Shown: one piece after another, positions 1-7,057 of the stretch
Position numbering within the stretch: position 1 is the stretch's first letter
How the letters are laid out: every line of letters begins with the position of its first letter
NCBI GenBank assembly: GCA_964574935.1
Contig: CAZNOZ010000024.1
Location: forward strand, 1-33,369
Length of the DNA: 33,369 nt
From: JBBECE01 sp964574935
GTDB lineage: Bacteria > Pseudomonadota > Alphaproteobacteria > Rhizobiales > Devosiaceae
Direction: 5' to 3'
Program-made: the position numbers and the translations under genes
The notes under the pieces: generated by a model
What the model saw: only the letters and a program-made list of their open reading frames with translations
Database searches by the model: none
Told to the model about the DNA's origin: nothing

Positions 1-59
1 GCAGCGGGCCGGCGCCCGAAGCGCCCGCCAACTTGCGCTCGCCTAGCTTGTGAAAAAAC

Positions 60-135
60 TGGTGGGTGAGCAGGGACTCGAACCCTGGACCCGCTGATTA
101 GGAGTCAGCTGCTCTACCAACTGAGCTACACGCCC
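60..135 (-). tRNA. tRNA with a lysine-type body but CCT (Arg) anticodon
   Basis: Read on the minus strand this is a complete 76-nt cloverleaf with encoded CCA (60-62) and discriminator A. The anticodon stem is GCTGA/TCAGC and its 7-nt loop is CTCCTAA, so the anticodon is CCT, which would read AGG (Arg). The body differs at only three positions from the tRNA-Lys(CTT) at 23063-23138: the middle anticodon base, one D-loop base and acceptor position 4. The acceptor stem GGGCGTG/CTCACCC has a C-A mismatch at 4-69 and a T-T mismatch at 6-67, so this copy is less well paired than the other. D-loop position 20 is T, whereas ArgRS usually looks for A20. It may be a remoulded tRNA, a decaying duplicate or part of an island attachment site. 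The gene shape is clear; the charging identity is not. Nothing identifiable lies in 1-59 beyond a T run just past the 3' end. Confidence 0.8.
60..135 (-). repeat. Left copy of tRNA direct repeat (possible att site)
   Basis: This 76-bp block matches 23063-23138 in the same orientation with three mismatches. The first 41 bp (60-100), covering the 3' half of the tRNA from the anticodon loop to CCA, are identical. The 3' half of a tRNA is the usual attachment site for tyrosine-recombinase islands. In that reading the right copy is the host gene and this copy marks the far end of a 23-kb insert. Confidence 0.6.
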
Positions 136-176
136 CGGGGCTTTCCACCACGGACGCGCGAGCTCTCACCACCGAA

Positions 177-497
177 ATGCATGTCTCCCCCGAGTTCATA
201 GCGGAGCAGGACCGAGGCTCGTTTGCTGCAACCATGCGCGGGGCGACCAAGCTGGCCATGTCGCTGTCGTTTCCGCTTGGCTACATATTAGCGATGGAGA
301 GGCAGAGCACTGAGCAATCCCAAAAACTGCGCGACGCCATACGAGAGCGCTTTGCGGTGCCGATCGAGGATGTTGCGAGGCCGGTTGCAGGCGTGGAGGC
401 TGATGCGGCTTCCGTGGATGATGAGTCATCCACGGAAAGCGACACCCAATCAGACGACCTAAACAACCCCGACGTGGCGCCGTCTAATCAACTATGA
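177..497 (+). CDS. Small hypothetical protein with acidic C-terminal tail
   Basis: This open frame encodes 106 residues and I do not recognise a family. Residues 15-50 could form amphipathic helices (motif GATKLAMSLSFPLGYILAM) and the last third is rich in Asp, Ser and Glu, which suggests a disordered tail. There is no convincing ribosome-binding site before the ATG at 177, and a perfect 12-bp hairpin (410-437) lies inside the frame, encoding part of the acidic tail. It sits between the left tRNA and the convergent winged-helix/TPR gene. It could be a real small gene, a fragment of a larger one, or chance. Confidence 0.3.
   Translation: MHVSPEFIAEQDRGSFAATMRGATKLAMSLSFPLGYILAMERQSTEQSQKLRDAIRERFAVPIEDVARPVAGVEADAASVDDESSTESDTQSDDLNNPDVAPSNQL
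410..437. repeat. Perfect 12-bp inverted repeat with TGAG loop
   Basis: TTCCGTGGATGA at 410-421 pairs perfectly with TCATCCACGGAA at 426-437 around a 4-nt loop. With a one-base bulge the pairing extends two more bases. No T run follows on either strand, so it is not a standard intrinsic terminator. It lies 135 bp beyond the stop of the winged-helix/TPR gene, on that gene's 3' side. Confidence 0.6.
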
Positions 498-572
498 ACT
501 CGCAACTCGCTGATTTGGCTGCGAGTGGCCGTGTCGGCCCAGGCGGACTGCACGGGGACAGGCCGCGGAGCA

Positions 573-2075
573 TCATCCTTCCGGCAGCCCCGCCTTGCGC
601 AGGCCGTCGAGGATGCTCTCGCTTCGCTCCGGAAAACGCATCGATGAAAACGCCAGGAACTTGATTGTTATGGCCGGCTGAATGGCGCGCGCCGCCTCGA
701 GGGCCTGGCGCGCCTCCTCCGCATGGCCGAGTTGGGCGTGCGCGCAAGCGAGTTCCAGGTGCGACCAAACAAAGCCACTGTTTGCTTCGATTGCGCGCTG
801 GGCCCACAGAATCGCCTCTTCCCACCGGCGGTCCACGCGACAAGCTGCAGCTATATGGTCCAGATGGACGTAGTTGTCCGGCGCCCCCGGGCTGAGCTCG
901 ATGGCCCGCTGATGGCACGCAGTCGAGCGGTCGAGATCGCCGCCGAAGAACTCGGCGAGGCCTGCGAAATCGAGGATGAGAAGGTTGTTGGGATTGAGCG
1001 TGGCCGCACGTCTGGTGCTCTCGATGGCCGACCAATCGCTGCGGAAGAGCATCCTCATCCAGCCGGCGATAGCAAGGACCGTTGCGTCGTCGGGATCAGC
1101 CGCGAGCGCCCTGTCCGACAGCGCCAATGCGACCTCCTTGTCTGCTTCCGCCCGCTTTCCGAAGGTGTAGCGCTTCTCATAGGCCCAGGCGGCCAGGATC
1201 AGAACCGGGGCATAGGCGGGATCGAGTGCCACGCCCCGGTCGAGAAGGGCAATCGCCCGGTCGTAAGCCGCCACATCGGTATCGCGAACGATTGGGAGCG
1301 CCTGGACGTAGAGGTCCCAAGCATCGAAGCTTTCGGGGCGCTTGCGCCGCGCCCGTTCGATCTCGGCTTTGAGGATGCGCGGCTCGACCAGACCGATCAC
1401 CGATTCGGTGATGCTGTCCTGGAAGTCGAAGATATCCCTGCCCGCGCCCTCGTAGCGGTCGCCCCAGAGGTGTGTCCCGGTGTCGCCGTCGATGAGCTGT
1501 GCGCTGACCCGTGCCTTGGCGCCGGCGCGGCGCACGCTGCCCTGCAGCACGTAACGCACCCCGAGCGCCGCCGCGGTTTCGCGTACGTCGGTTCCTGGCA
1601 CTGAGTGCGCCGCGGTCGAATTACGCCCTACAACGGCGAAGGTCTTGAAGCGGCTGAGCGCCGTGACGAGATCGTCGGTCAGACCGTCGGCGAAGAAGCC
1701 TTGTTCAGAATCGCTTGAGAGGTTGGCGAACGGCATCACCGCGATCACCGGCCTGCTCGAAGTGGGATCGACGGACGGCCGCACCAGCCGATAGCCGACA
1801 CGCGGCACCGTGACGATCCACTCGCCTCCCTCGCCGCACGGCTCGAGTACTTTGCGCAGGGCGGCGATCTGCACGGTGAGATTGGCCTCCTCGACGATCG
1901 TTTCGGGCCAGGCGGCTTCCATCAGCGCGTTCCTTCCCACCACGGCTCCGTTTGCCTCCAGCATGGTCGCAAGAAGGGCGGACCCTGGCCGGCTAAGGCC
2001 GACGGATTGCCCATCGCGCTGCAACGACGCGAGATCAGGGTCGAACCTATAGGGGCCCAAGTCGATGGCCGACAT
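573..2075 (-). CDS. Winged-helix, TolB-like and TPR transcriptional regulator
   Basis: This 500-residue protein has an OmpR/CadC-type winged-helix DNA-binding domain at about residues 5-100, ending in the typical VPRVGYRLV. A TolB-N-like domain follows (about 105-225, with VIAVMPFANLSSD, FADGLTDDLVTAL and YVLQGSVRRAG). Tetratricopeptide repeats fill residues 250-490. This architecture is common in Rhizobiales, often annotated as an adenylate cyclase-like or TPR regulator although no cyclase domain is present. No transmembrane segment is evident, so it is probably a cytoplasmic DNA-binding protein whose TolB/TPR part receives a signal by protein contact. The target genes are unknown. The start chosen gives the full winged-helix domain. 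The neighbours on both sides are poorly conserved or broken, consistent with an accessory region. Confidence 0.88.
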   Translation of the reverse strand: MSAIDLGPYRFDPDLASLQRDGQSVGLSRPGSALLATMLEANGAVVGRNALMEAAWPETIVEEANLTVQIAALRKVLEPCGEGGEWIVTVPRVGYRLVRPSVDPTSSRPVIAVMPFANLSSDSEQGFFADGLTDDLVTALSRFKTFAVVGRNSTAAHSVPGTDVRETAAALGVRYVLQGSVRRAGAKARVSAQLIDGDTGTHLWGDRYEGAGRDIFDFQDSITESVIGLVEPRILKAEIERARRKRPESFDAWDLYVQALPIVRDTDVAAYDRAIALLDRGVALDPAYAPVLILAAWAYEKRYTFGKRAEADKEVALALSDRALAADPDDATVLAIAGWMRMLFRSDWSAIESTRRAATLNPNNLLILDFAGLAEFFGGDLDRSTACHQRAIELSPGAPDNYVHLDHIAAACRVDRRWEEAILWAQRAIEANSGFVWSHLELACAHAQLGHAEEARQALEAARAIQPAITIKFLAFSSMRFPERSESILDGLRKAGLPEG

Positions 2076-2246
2076 CTCTCAATCATACTCCATCCGAGCG
2101 CCCGGCGTTAGTCCTCCCACGCTCCGCAGATCAGCGAGCTCGCCGGAGGGCGCGTTTTCGGGATGTCTTGCTTGCGGCGGCGAAAGCGAAAACCCTCCGG
2201 TTGCCCGCAGGTAACCGGAGAGGTGCGTGTTCGCCGTCCTGCCGGG

Positions 2247-2796
2247 TCACACCGGCGAACAGATCAGGCCGAGGCCGGGGCGGATGTTGAACGCCAACTG
2301 TGGCGGGCTCCGAGTATCGTTGAGATAGCCGAGCTTGACGCCGAACATGTCGCGCAGCGGGCCGCTCGAGATATGGACCCGCGTGTCGGCGATTGGTCCA
2401 AGAAGATGATCGAAACGCGAGATAGTCACTTCAACAGTATACGCACCCTGCGCCGTTTCGCCCGCGCCCAGGCTGGCCAGCGTGATGCCGGGCCGCGTGT
2501 AGGTGTAACGATCCGCCTCGACATGCAGGTCGCCGACCCCAATGCCGGCCATATCGCAGGTCCAGGCGCCCGTCCCGCTCGAAGAAGAAACCGGTCGCGT
2601 TGGTCAGCGGCCGTTGGTTGTCGAAGGTAAGGACGCGCGTCGATGTGAGCATGAGTGGCTCCACCATCGAAGAGTTGAAAACTGCCTGACCAGTCACGGT
2701 ATGTTCCGCCAAGGCCGCAGAACTCCTCGATGACGCTCGATGCGTCGGGGCCACCTTTTGGCGTACGGTGTCATCGAGAGTCCTGATTGCTGGCAT
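2247..2796 (-). pseudogene. Broken gene with a serine protease-like N-terminus
   Basis: Two minus-strand frames meet near 2560. The upstream frame (from an ATG at 2796, or more likely from MVEPLML at 2667) reads LTSTRVLTFDNQRPLTNATG followed by FFFERDGR. This resembles the opening strands of trypsin-like peptidase-domain proteins in proteobacteria, in which the catalytic His follows shortly afterwards. Here the conserved continuation is missing. The frame then runs into Arg-rich nonsense, while a different frame (2247-2552) carries protein-like sequence (VEVTISRFDHLLGPIADTRV) that I cannot assign. No catalytic triad is visible. I infer a deletion or fusion followed by a frameshift. The 170 bp between this region and the regulator start at 2075 hold nothing I recognise. 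Confidence 0.35.
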
Positions 2797-2958
2797 TTCG
2801 GTCGCTCGTCGAGTGACGTGCCTGCCATTTGTGTTCGAGTGATCGACCGTCACGCCGCGTGCCGGTCGATGCACAGCGCGCTGTGTCGGACCTGAGGCTG
2901 GACAAACCAATCCTGACGGAAGCGGCCAAGGGAACCGAAGGTCCGCTCGAACGAAACC

Positions 2959-2987
2959 GCAGAGCCCGGCGCGTCACCGGGCTCTGC
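2959..2987 (-). terminator. Strong hairpin downstream of the SH3b/DUF6600 gene
   Basis: GCAGAGCCCGG and CCGGGCTCTGC form a perfect 11-bp stem with a 7-nt loop (2970-2976). It lies about 55 bp beyond the stop codon at 3041 in the direction of transcription, and the sequence after it contains only a short TTT. It may terminate transcription or stabilise the 3' end of the mRNA. It has formed inside a decayed copy of the gene's own C-terminal repeat. Confidence 0.45.
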
Positions 2988-3044
2988 CTGTTCCGCAGGC
3001 GCCGCCTCAGGAGTGGGGATGTGGGCGGCACTGCTGCTCCCTAC
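2971..3044. repeat. Decayed third partial copy of the repeat, beyond the stop codon
   Basis: This stretch is clearly related to the linker part of the repeat (compare 3256-3323) but lies just past the TAG at 3041-3043. It carries small insertions and a frameshift. Reading through the stop recovers VPP and then, in a shifted frame, EAAPAEQAEP. The protein therefore once had, or nearly had, a third unit that was cut off by a stop codon. Confidence 0.7.
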
Positions 3045-4858
3045 CCTGCCGGCTCGGTTACCGGGCAGCTGCCATCCAACAACGGCAAGGTAGCGTCCGG
3101 GCACAGCGGCAGGCATTCTCCGCCTTCTTCCACCCGCACGAAGCCCTCAGGACAAACTGGTGCCTGGGGAGCTTCAACCGCCGGGGGAAGCACCTCTTCA
3201 CCGGCGGGTGATGCGGGTTCTGCTGCAGGTTCGTCACCCACGGCCGGAGCGACGGGCGTCACCGGTTCTGCCGGTTCCGCAGGCGCCGCCTCAGAAGCTG
3301 GGACTGCGGGCGGCACGGCCTGGCCTGCCGGCTCGGCTACCGGGCAGCTGCCATCCAACAACGGCAAAGTAGCGTCCGGGCACAGCGGCAGGCATTCTCC
3401 GCCTTCTTCCACCCGCACGAAGCCCTCAGGACAAACTGGTGCCTGGGGAGCTTCAACCGCCGGGGGAAGCACCTCTTCACCGGCGGGTGATGCGGGTTCT
3501 GCTGCAGGTTCGTCACCCACGGCCGGAGCGACGGGCGTCACCGGTTCTGCCAGTTCCGCAGGCACTGCCTGAGGAGTGAGTTCCGTGGCCAACGGAATAT
3601 CCTGCAACGCGATGGGGGCTTCGGTGGGCGGAAGCACCTCTTCCGGCGGTGGCGGCGGCAAGACCAGGTCCTCAGTGGTCGGCTCGTCCAACTCCAATCC
3701 GGCAGTTTCGGTCTGTTGAGCGACCTCCTCAATCGTCGCAACGGCGGAAGGCTCGCTCTGCTCGGCGGTTTGAGTCGCAGCCGGCTGGAATATTTCTATG
3801 GTGTTGCCCTGCGGCTCATCGGTCGCCGTGGTCTCGTCGTTCGTCAAGGCAACATCGTAGGTGACCACCGTCTGCTGCGTCTGCTCTTCCACCACCTGCA
3901 CGTTGACGACGTTGTTGACGACGACATTGTTGACGATGGTCACACTGCCCGCCGGCTGGGTTTGCTGGACCACCGTTTGAAGCTGGGTCCGGTCTCGGAC
4001 AATTTCTGCCGACAGGTTCACCGACAGGAAGGAACGCGATGGTGCAGCCTGCCAGTAGTATGTCGGGATGCTGCCAAAAGAGACGTTGATCGATACCGAG
4101 TTGATCGTGTCCGGCGGCAAGGGAGCCCAAGCGTAGTAGTCACCGGAAGTGCGCCAGGCGACCCACGCGGGTGCCCATTGCGTACCTGGAACCCAGAACC
4201 AGCCGACCCTTGATGAGTATGCCCAACGTCCATAGTGATATGCCGCCCAACCGAACGGTTCATAGGAAACCCACATCCATCCGTATGCAGAGGTATAGGC
4301 CCACCGGCCTTCAGTGTACGGTCGCCACTGACTGTTCACCCGCGGTACCCAAACATATTGGTTCTGGTAGTAGATCCAGCTGCCGTGCGGTGAGAGGCTG
4401 TCGTAGAATGCGCTAACCTGAATACCAGCGGGCGCGTATCGTGCGCGCTGCGCGTAGAACGGCTGGTTCCTATAGTAGTTGTCCCAGTAGACGCTGAAGT
4501 TGAAGGTCAACGAGGGGACGGTGGCGACCCGAGCATAGTCGGATACGAAGGCGTACCGTCCACCGTCATAGACCTGAAGGTACCGCGCATTCATCCAGCC
4601 GTGATAGCCCTGATAGACGCCCTCGCACCAAGTGACGCCGTTCAGACACCCGAGAAGAGTGATCGAGCTCTGAACTGGAACGACCATGACAACGGGATAA
4701 TTCGTGTTGGGCCCGGCGCGCATATTGAGGTTAGCCGAAACGATGGCTTGCGAGCCTTGAGCTACGCTCGGTGTGACGGCGATCATCGAACCGGCTGCTG
4801 CAACCAGCGCCAGATAGAGCGTTGCCAAGATTGTTTTGAGGGTTTTCGGCGAGTGCAT
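3041..4858 (-). CDS. Secreted SH3b and DUF6600-type protein with repeated Pro/Ala/Glu-rich tail
   Basis: The 605-residue protein starts at ATG 4858, with AGGA about 13 bases upstream and no better start nearby. A signal peptide covers residues 1-33 (hydrophobic ILATLYLALVAAAG, cleavage likely after SVA). A bacterial SH3 domain follows at about 37-95, with two cysteines (LLGCLNGVTWCEG). Next is a Trp/Tyr-rich segment at about 135-265 with repeated YxWVP and GxWxY motifs typical of DUF6600. An Asn/Val-rich stretch (VNNVVVNNVVNV) leads into a long Pro/Ala/Glu tail. The tail contains two near-identical 93-residue units, each carrying the cysteine motif CPEGFVRVEEGGECLPLCPD. SH3b and DUF6600 proteins are usually periplasmic or surface proteins thought to touch the cell wall, so this may be an envelope protein with a stalk of variable length. 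A TGTTCA-N4-TGAACA dyad lies 137 bp upstream. Confidence 0.88.
   Translation of the reverse strand: MHSPKTLKTILATLYLALVAAAGSMIAVTPSVAQGSQAIVSANLNMRAGPNTNYPVVMVVPVQSSITLLGCLNGVTWCEGVYQGYHGWMNARYLQVYDGGRYAFVSDYARVATVPSLTFNFSVYWDNYYRNQPFYAQRARYAPAGIQVSAFYDSLSPHGSWIYYQNQYVWVPRVNSQWRPYTEGRWAYTSAYGWMWVSYEPFGWAAYHYGRWAYSSRVGWFWVPGTQWAPAWVAWRTSGDYYAWAPLPPDTINSVSINVSFGSIPTYYWQAAPSRSFLSVNLSAEIVRDRTQLQTVVQQTQPAGSVTIVNNVVVNNVVNVQVVEEQTQQTVVTYDVALTNDETTATDEPQGNTIEIFQPAATQTAEQSEPSAVATIEEVAQQTETAGLELDEPTTEDLVLPPPPPEEVLPPTEAPIALQDIPLATELTPQAVPAELAEPVTPVAPAVGDEPAAEPASPAGEEVLPPAVEAPQAPVCPEGFVRVEEGGECLPLCPDATLPLLDGSCPVAEPAGQAVPPAVPASEAAPAEPAEPVTPVAPAVGDEPAAEPASPAGEEVLPPAVEAPQAPVCPEGFVRVEEGGECLPLCPDATLPLLDGSCPVTEPAG
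3045..3291. repeat. Coding tandem repeat, unit 1 (279-bp period)
   Basis: This unit is almost identical to 3324-3570, with only a few mismatches, and lies in frame in the C-terminal tail of the SH3b/DUF6600 gene. The 279-bp period equals 93 codons, so gain or loss of a unit preserves the reading frame. The near-identity at DNA level, synonymous sites included, indicates a recent duplication. Confidence 0.92.
3324..3570. repeat. Coding tandem repeat, unit 2
   Basis: This is the second copy of the 279-bp unit. It encodes the same cysteine motif and Pro/Ala/Glu linker as unit 1. The similarity fades after about 3570, marking the inner edge of the duplicated segment. Confidence 0.92.
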
Positions 4859-5376
4859 TTTCTTTTGATCCTGTTCAAGCCAACTCCGCCGCGACGGCAG
4901 GTTCGGTGCGTGCCTCGACACGGCACTCACGGAGCGCGCAAAGGAGTTTGGTGTGGGACGTGCGAATTGGTTAGCAAGTTGTCGCGCGCACGTATGTTCA
5001 AGTTTGAACAGCCGCGAAATCGAGAACCCTGTCGCCGAGATTTTGCGCCAACCGTGATTTCCGTCATCGAGCATCGCCCCGAGGTCGCGTTTGCGACGCC
5101 TTTTGAGGGGATTGAAATTGGACCCACCAGAATTTGGATCGACAGAGATCAGGGGCCGTCAGTCGGCGCGCCGCGTACGGCCAATGCGGTCGGCAATGCT
5201 GAGGACGAACTTGGCAGAAAAAGCAGCCTAACCGAACGGACGCCGGCTTCCGGCGGCGGGTAAGGCGCTGCTCCAATCCGGATGGCCGATTGGCGGCGCA
5301 ATATTCGTCGTTGCAATCAACGCCAGCGTCGTTTGATGCTACTCGAGGCGAGAGCCGGCCTCAGGGCGATACGACA
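4859..5376. other. Intergenic region upstream of the SH3b/DUF6600 gene
   Basis: About 520 bp without a credible gene. The only signal I see is the dyad at 4995-5010. Plus-strand open frames here run antisense into the SH3b gene and show no family features or ribosome-binding site. Confidence 0.5.
4995..5010. promoter_or_regulatory. Dyad TGTTCA-N4-TGAACA, candidate Crp/Fnr-type operator
   Basis: The site reads TGTTCAAGTTTGAACA, a perfect 6-bp inverted repeat around 4 bp, the spacing used by Fnr-type sites. The same dyad with a different spacer occurs at 6413-6428. This copy is 137 bp upstream of the SH3b/DUF6600 start; the other is upstream of the Crp/Fnr gene. Confidence 0.55.
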
Positions 5377-5463
5377 ATGACGCTCAATCCGGCTCCGGCG
5401 ATCGAAATCAATCCCATCGTCGTCGTGCCGGGTACTGCACCGCCTGACGCCCCTGCACAGTAG
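5377..5463 (+). CDS. Very short open frame, possible end of a lost gene
   Basis: ATG at 5377 opens 28 codons rich in Pro, Ala and Ile (NPAPAIEINPIVVVPGTAPP). The same frame stays open and protein-like for about 30 codons upstream of the ATG without a start. It may be the remnant C-terminus of a secreted or proline-rich protein. There is no ribosome-binding site, and I assign no function. Confidence 0.15.
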   Translation: MTLNPAPAIEINPIVVVPGTAPPDAPAQ

Positions 5464-5532
5464 CGCACCTCACCTGAGGTCCGGCGGGCCCCTGGCGGCG
5501 GGGGGCCACCAGACCGGGCCGAATTCGCTCAC

Positions 5533-6231
5533 CTAGTCGTGGATGATCACGTTGAGCAGCGCGCTGTGCACTTTCAGGTGGCCGTTGTATTCGATCAGTC
5601 CCAGCTTGCGAAACTTGTTCATGAAGTAATTGACACGCGACCGGGTGGTGCCGATGCGCGCCGCCAGCACTTCCTGACTTATCTTTGGAATGACCGGCTC
5701 CATTTTCCCCTCCTTGCCGAAATGCGCCAGCAGGAGGAGGGCGCGGGCGAGCCGCTTTTCGCTCGAATTGAAGAGATGGTCGACAAGTTCCTCTTCGATT
5801 TGAACATTTCTGGAGAGCAGGAATGCCATGAACATTTCGGAGAAATCCGGCTCTTCGAGAAGCATGTGGACCATGGCGCTTTTTTCCACTCGAACGATCT
5901 GCGAAGGCTCGGTCGCCACTGCGGTGGCCATGTGTTTTGGCTGTCCCGCGAGGCACCCTTCACCGAAGAAATCTCCTTCGCTGAGCGTGGCAATTTCTCT
6001 TTCCTTGCCCATCGCAGAAACCACGGCAAGCCGAACTCCGCCTTCCTCGATGAAGAAGACAGCGTCCGCTGGATCGCCTTGCCGGAAGACGACTTCGTCC
6101 TGGGCATGCCTGATGATCGCGCGGCCAGTTCCCAGAGTGGTGAGCATGAAGCGGGCATCAAAATGCGCCGGCTTGCCGGTTGGCCGGGAGGCGGCTTTTG
6201 GTTTGGAGCTGTTGGATTTCCTGACGGGCAT
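5533..6231 (-). CDS. Crp/Fnr-family transcriptional regulator
   Basis: The 232-residue protein has a cyclic-nucleotide-binding-type beta-roll at about residues 30-140 (VVFRQGDPADAVFFIEEGG, FFGEGCLAGQ), a dimerisation helix (about 140-175) and a C-terminal winged helix (about 180-225) with recognition segment ARIGTTRSRVNYFMNKFRKLG. No N-terminal cysteine cluster is present, so it is not an oxygen-sensing FeS Fnr. The ATG at 6231 is chosen because the sequence before it (52 further codons) does not resemble the family. This subgroup is frequent in Rhizobiales, where copies often sit beside stress genes. Dyads fitting a dimeric regulator occur 182 bp upstream of this start and upstream of the next gene downstream, suggesting autoregulation and control of the SH3b/DUF6600 gene. 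Confidence 0.92.
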   Translation of the reverse strand: MPVRKSNSSKPKAASRPTGKPAHFDARFMLTTLGTGRAIIRHAQDEVVFRQGDPADAVFFIEEGGVRLAVVSAMGKEREIATLSEGDFFGEGCLAGQPKHMATAVATEPSQIVRVEKSAMVHMLLEEPDFSEMFMAFLLSRNVQIEEELVDHLFNSSEKRLARALLLLAHFGKEGKMEPVIPKISQEVLAARIGTTRSRVNYFMNKFRKLGLIEYNGHLKVHSALLNVIIHD

Positions 6232-6412
6232 TGGGCTGCGCAAATTCCGGTCGATCTGGTTTCTTCCTGGTAATTTCAAAATGCCACAATCGTCAACGGT
6301 CCGAAACCCCGCGCCAAGGTGGACTCGATGAAGGTAGTGGCTGGGCGCCCAACTTCTCCGGCCGCCGCGCCTTTTCAGCACCGTCATCCCGAAGGCATTG
6401 GCACCTTGCCAG

Positions 6413-6428
6413 TGTTCAATACTGAACA
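6413..6428. promoter_or_regulatory. Dyad TGTTCA-N4-TGAACA between crp and csbD
   Basis: The site reads TGTTCAATACTGAACA and shares 13 of 16 bases with the dyad at 4995-5010. It lies in the 404-bp divergent gap, 182 bp from the Crp/Fnr start and 208 bp from the CsbD start, so it could serve either promoter. I see no clear -35/-10 pair around it. Confidence 0.55.
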
Positions 6429-6635
6429 GACTTGTCGACGCGTAGGGTGTCAGGTCGTTGCTGAAGCCTCAGCCTGATCCTTTGCCCGAAATCTTCAAAT
6501 GTGCGGCGAAGTGAAAGGCCCGGTCGGATTTAACTCCAACCAGTTTCCGCTTCGAAGACCGATCCCGCCGACCCTCGGAGGGGTGCTTCAGCGAAAAGCA
6601 ACCGGGCTTTCGAAACAGCCCAGGAAAAGAACGAA

Positions 6636-6809
6636 ATGAACAAGGATCAAATCACGGGATCGGCGAAGATCGCCAAGGGAAAAATTCTCGAAGCGCTTGG
6701 CAGGTCCGCCGGCGACGCCAAGCTCGAGGCGGCCGGACATGCCGACCAGGTCGAGGGCAAAGTTCAGAAAGCCATCGGTGGCGTGGAAGAAGCGCTCAAA
6801 GCCAAATAG
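6636..6809 (+). CDS. CsbD-family stress protein
   Basis: This 57-residue protein begins MNKDQITGSAKIAKGKILEA and repeats the pattern in GHADQVEGKVQKAIGGVEEA, the two-helix repeat typical of CsbD. CsbD proteins are abundant, highly charged small proteins induced by general stress in many bacteria; their biochemical role is unknown. A good ribosome-binding site (AGGA) lies about 10 bases before the ATG. A small hairpin (GGGCT at 6604-6608, AGCCC at 6617-6621) lies just upstream of it and might affect translation. The gene is separate from the divergent crp gene and starts the run of small stress genes. Confidence 0.92.
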   Translation: MNKDQITGSAKIAKGKILEALGRSAGDAKLEAAGHADQVEGKVQKAIGGVEEALKAK

Positions 6810-6914
6810 CGCGCTCTCACAATCGCGTCGCTGACTTTCTTGAAAATGGTCCGGTCAGACAACCACATCAAGGTTGCGCCAGCTTCGTGGGCCTTCTGAT
6901 TCACCACACTTTCC

Positions 6915-7006
6915 CCGGGCGTTCACTGCCCCCGGCAACGCCCGGATAGAGACTCCAGTTGGTTCCCCGCCAACTGGAGTCCACTTCTCCGCTTCTCGCG
7001 AAGCGG
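6915..7006 (+). ncRNA. Three consecutive perfect hairpins, candidate structured leader or small RNA
   Basis: Three stems follow each other within 92 bases. CCGGGCGTT/AACGCCCGG is at 6915-6923 and 6937-6945 (13-nt loop). GACTCCAGTTGG/CCAACTGGAGTC is at 6951-6962 and 6970-6981 (loop TTCCCCG). CCGCTTC/GAAGCGG is at 6989-6995 and 7000-7006 (loop TCGC). The first two loops are C-rich. They lie between csbD and the DUF3309 gene and end 51 bases before its start. No T run follows, so a simple terminator is unlikely. The strand is assumed from the neighbours; the family is unknown. Confidence 0.45.
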
Positions 7007-7057
7007 TCGCCGCGGGCAAGTCAACTGCTCGAAAATGCAGCTCAATCGGAGACACTC

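Noticed and set aside
723..1604. Plus-strand open frame of 293 codons
   Set aside because: It is antisense to the winged-helix/TPR regulator, which has clear domains.
573..2075. Adenylate cyclase annotation for the winged-helix/TPR protein
   Set aside because: Relatives are often labelled this way, but no class III cyclase catalytic domain is visible; the middle domain is TolB-like.
2971..3570. Repeats considered as a CRISPR array or insertion sequence
   Set aside because: There are only two long units plus a partial one, in frame inside a coding region, with no spacers, no transposase and no terminal inverted repeats. No CRISPR array is present in the window.
4601..5263. Plus-strand open frame of 220 codons
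   Set aside because: Its first part is antisense to the SH3b gene; the rest has no ribosome-binding site, no domain and an irregular composition.
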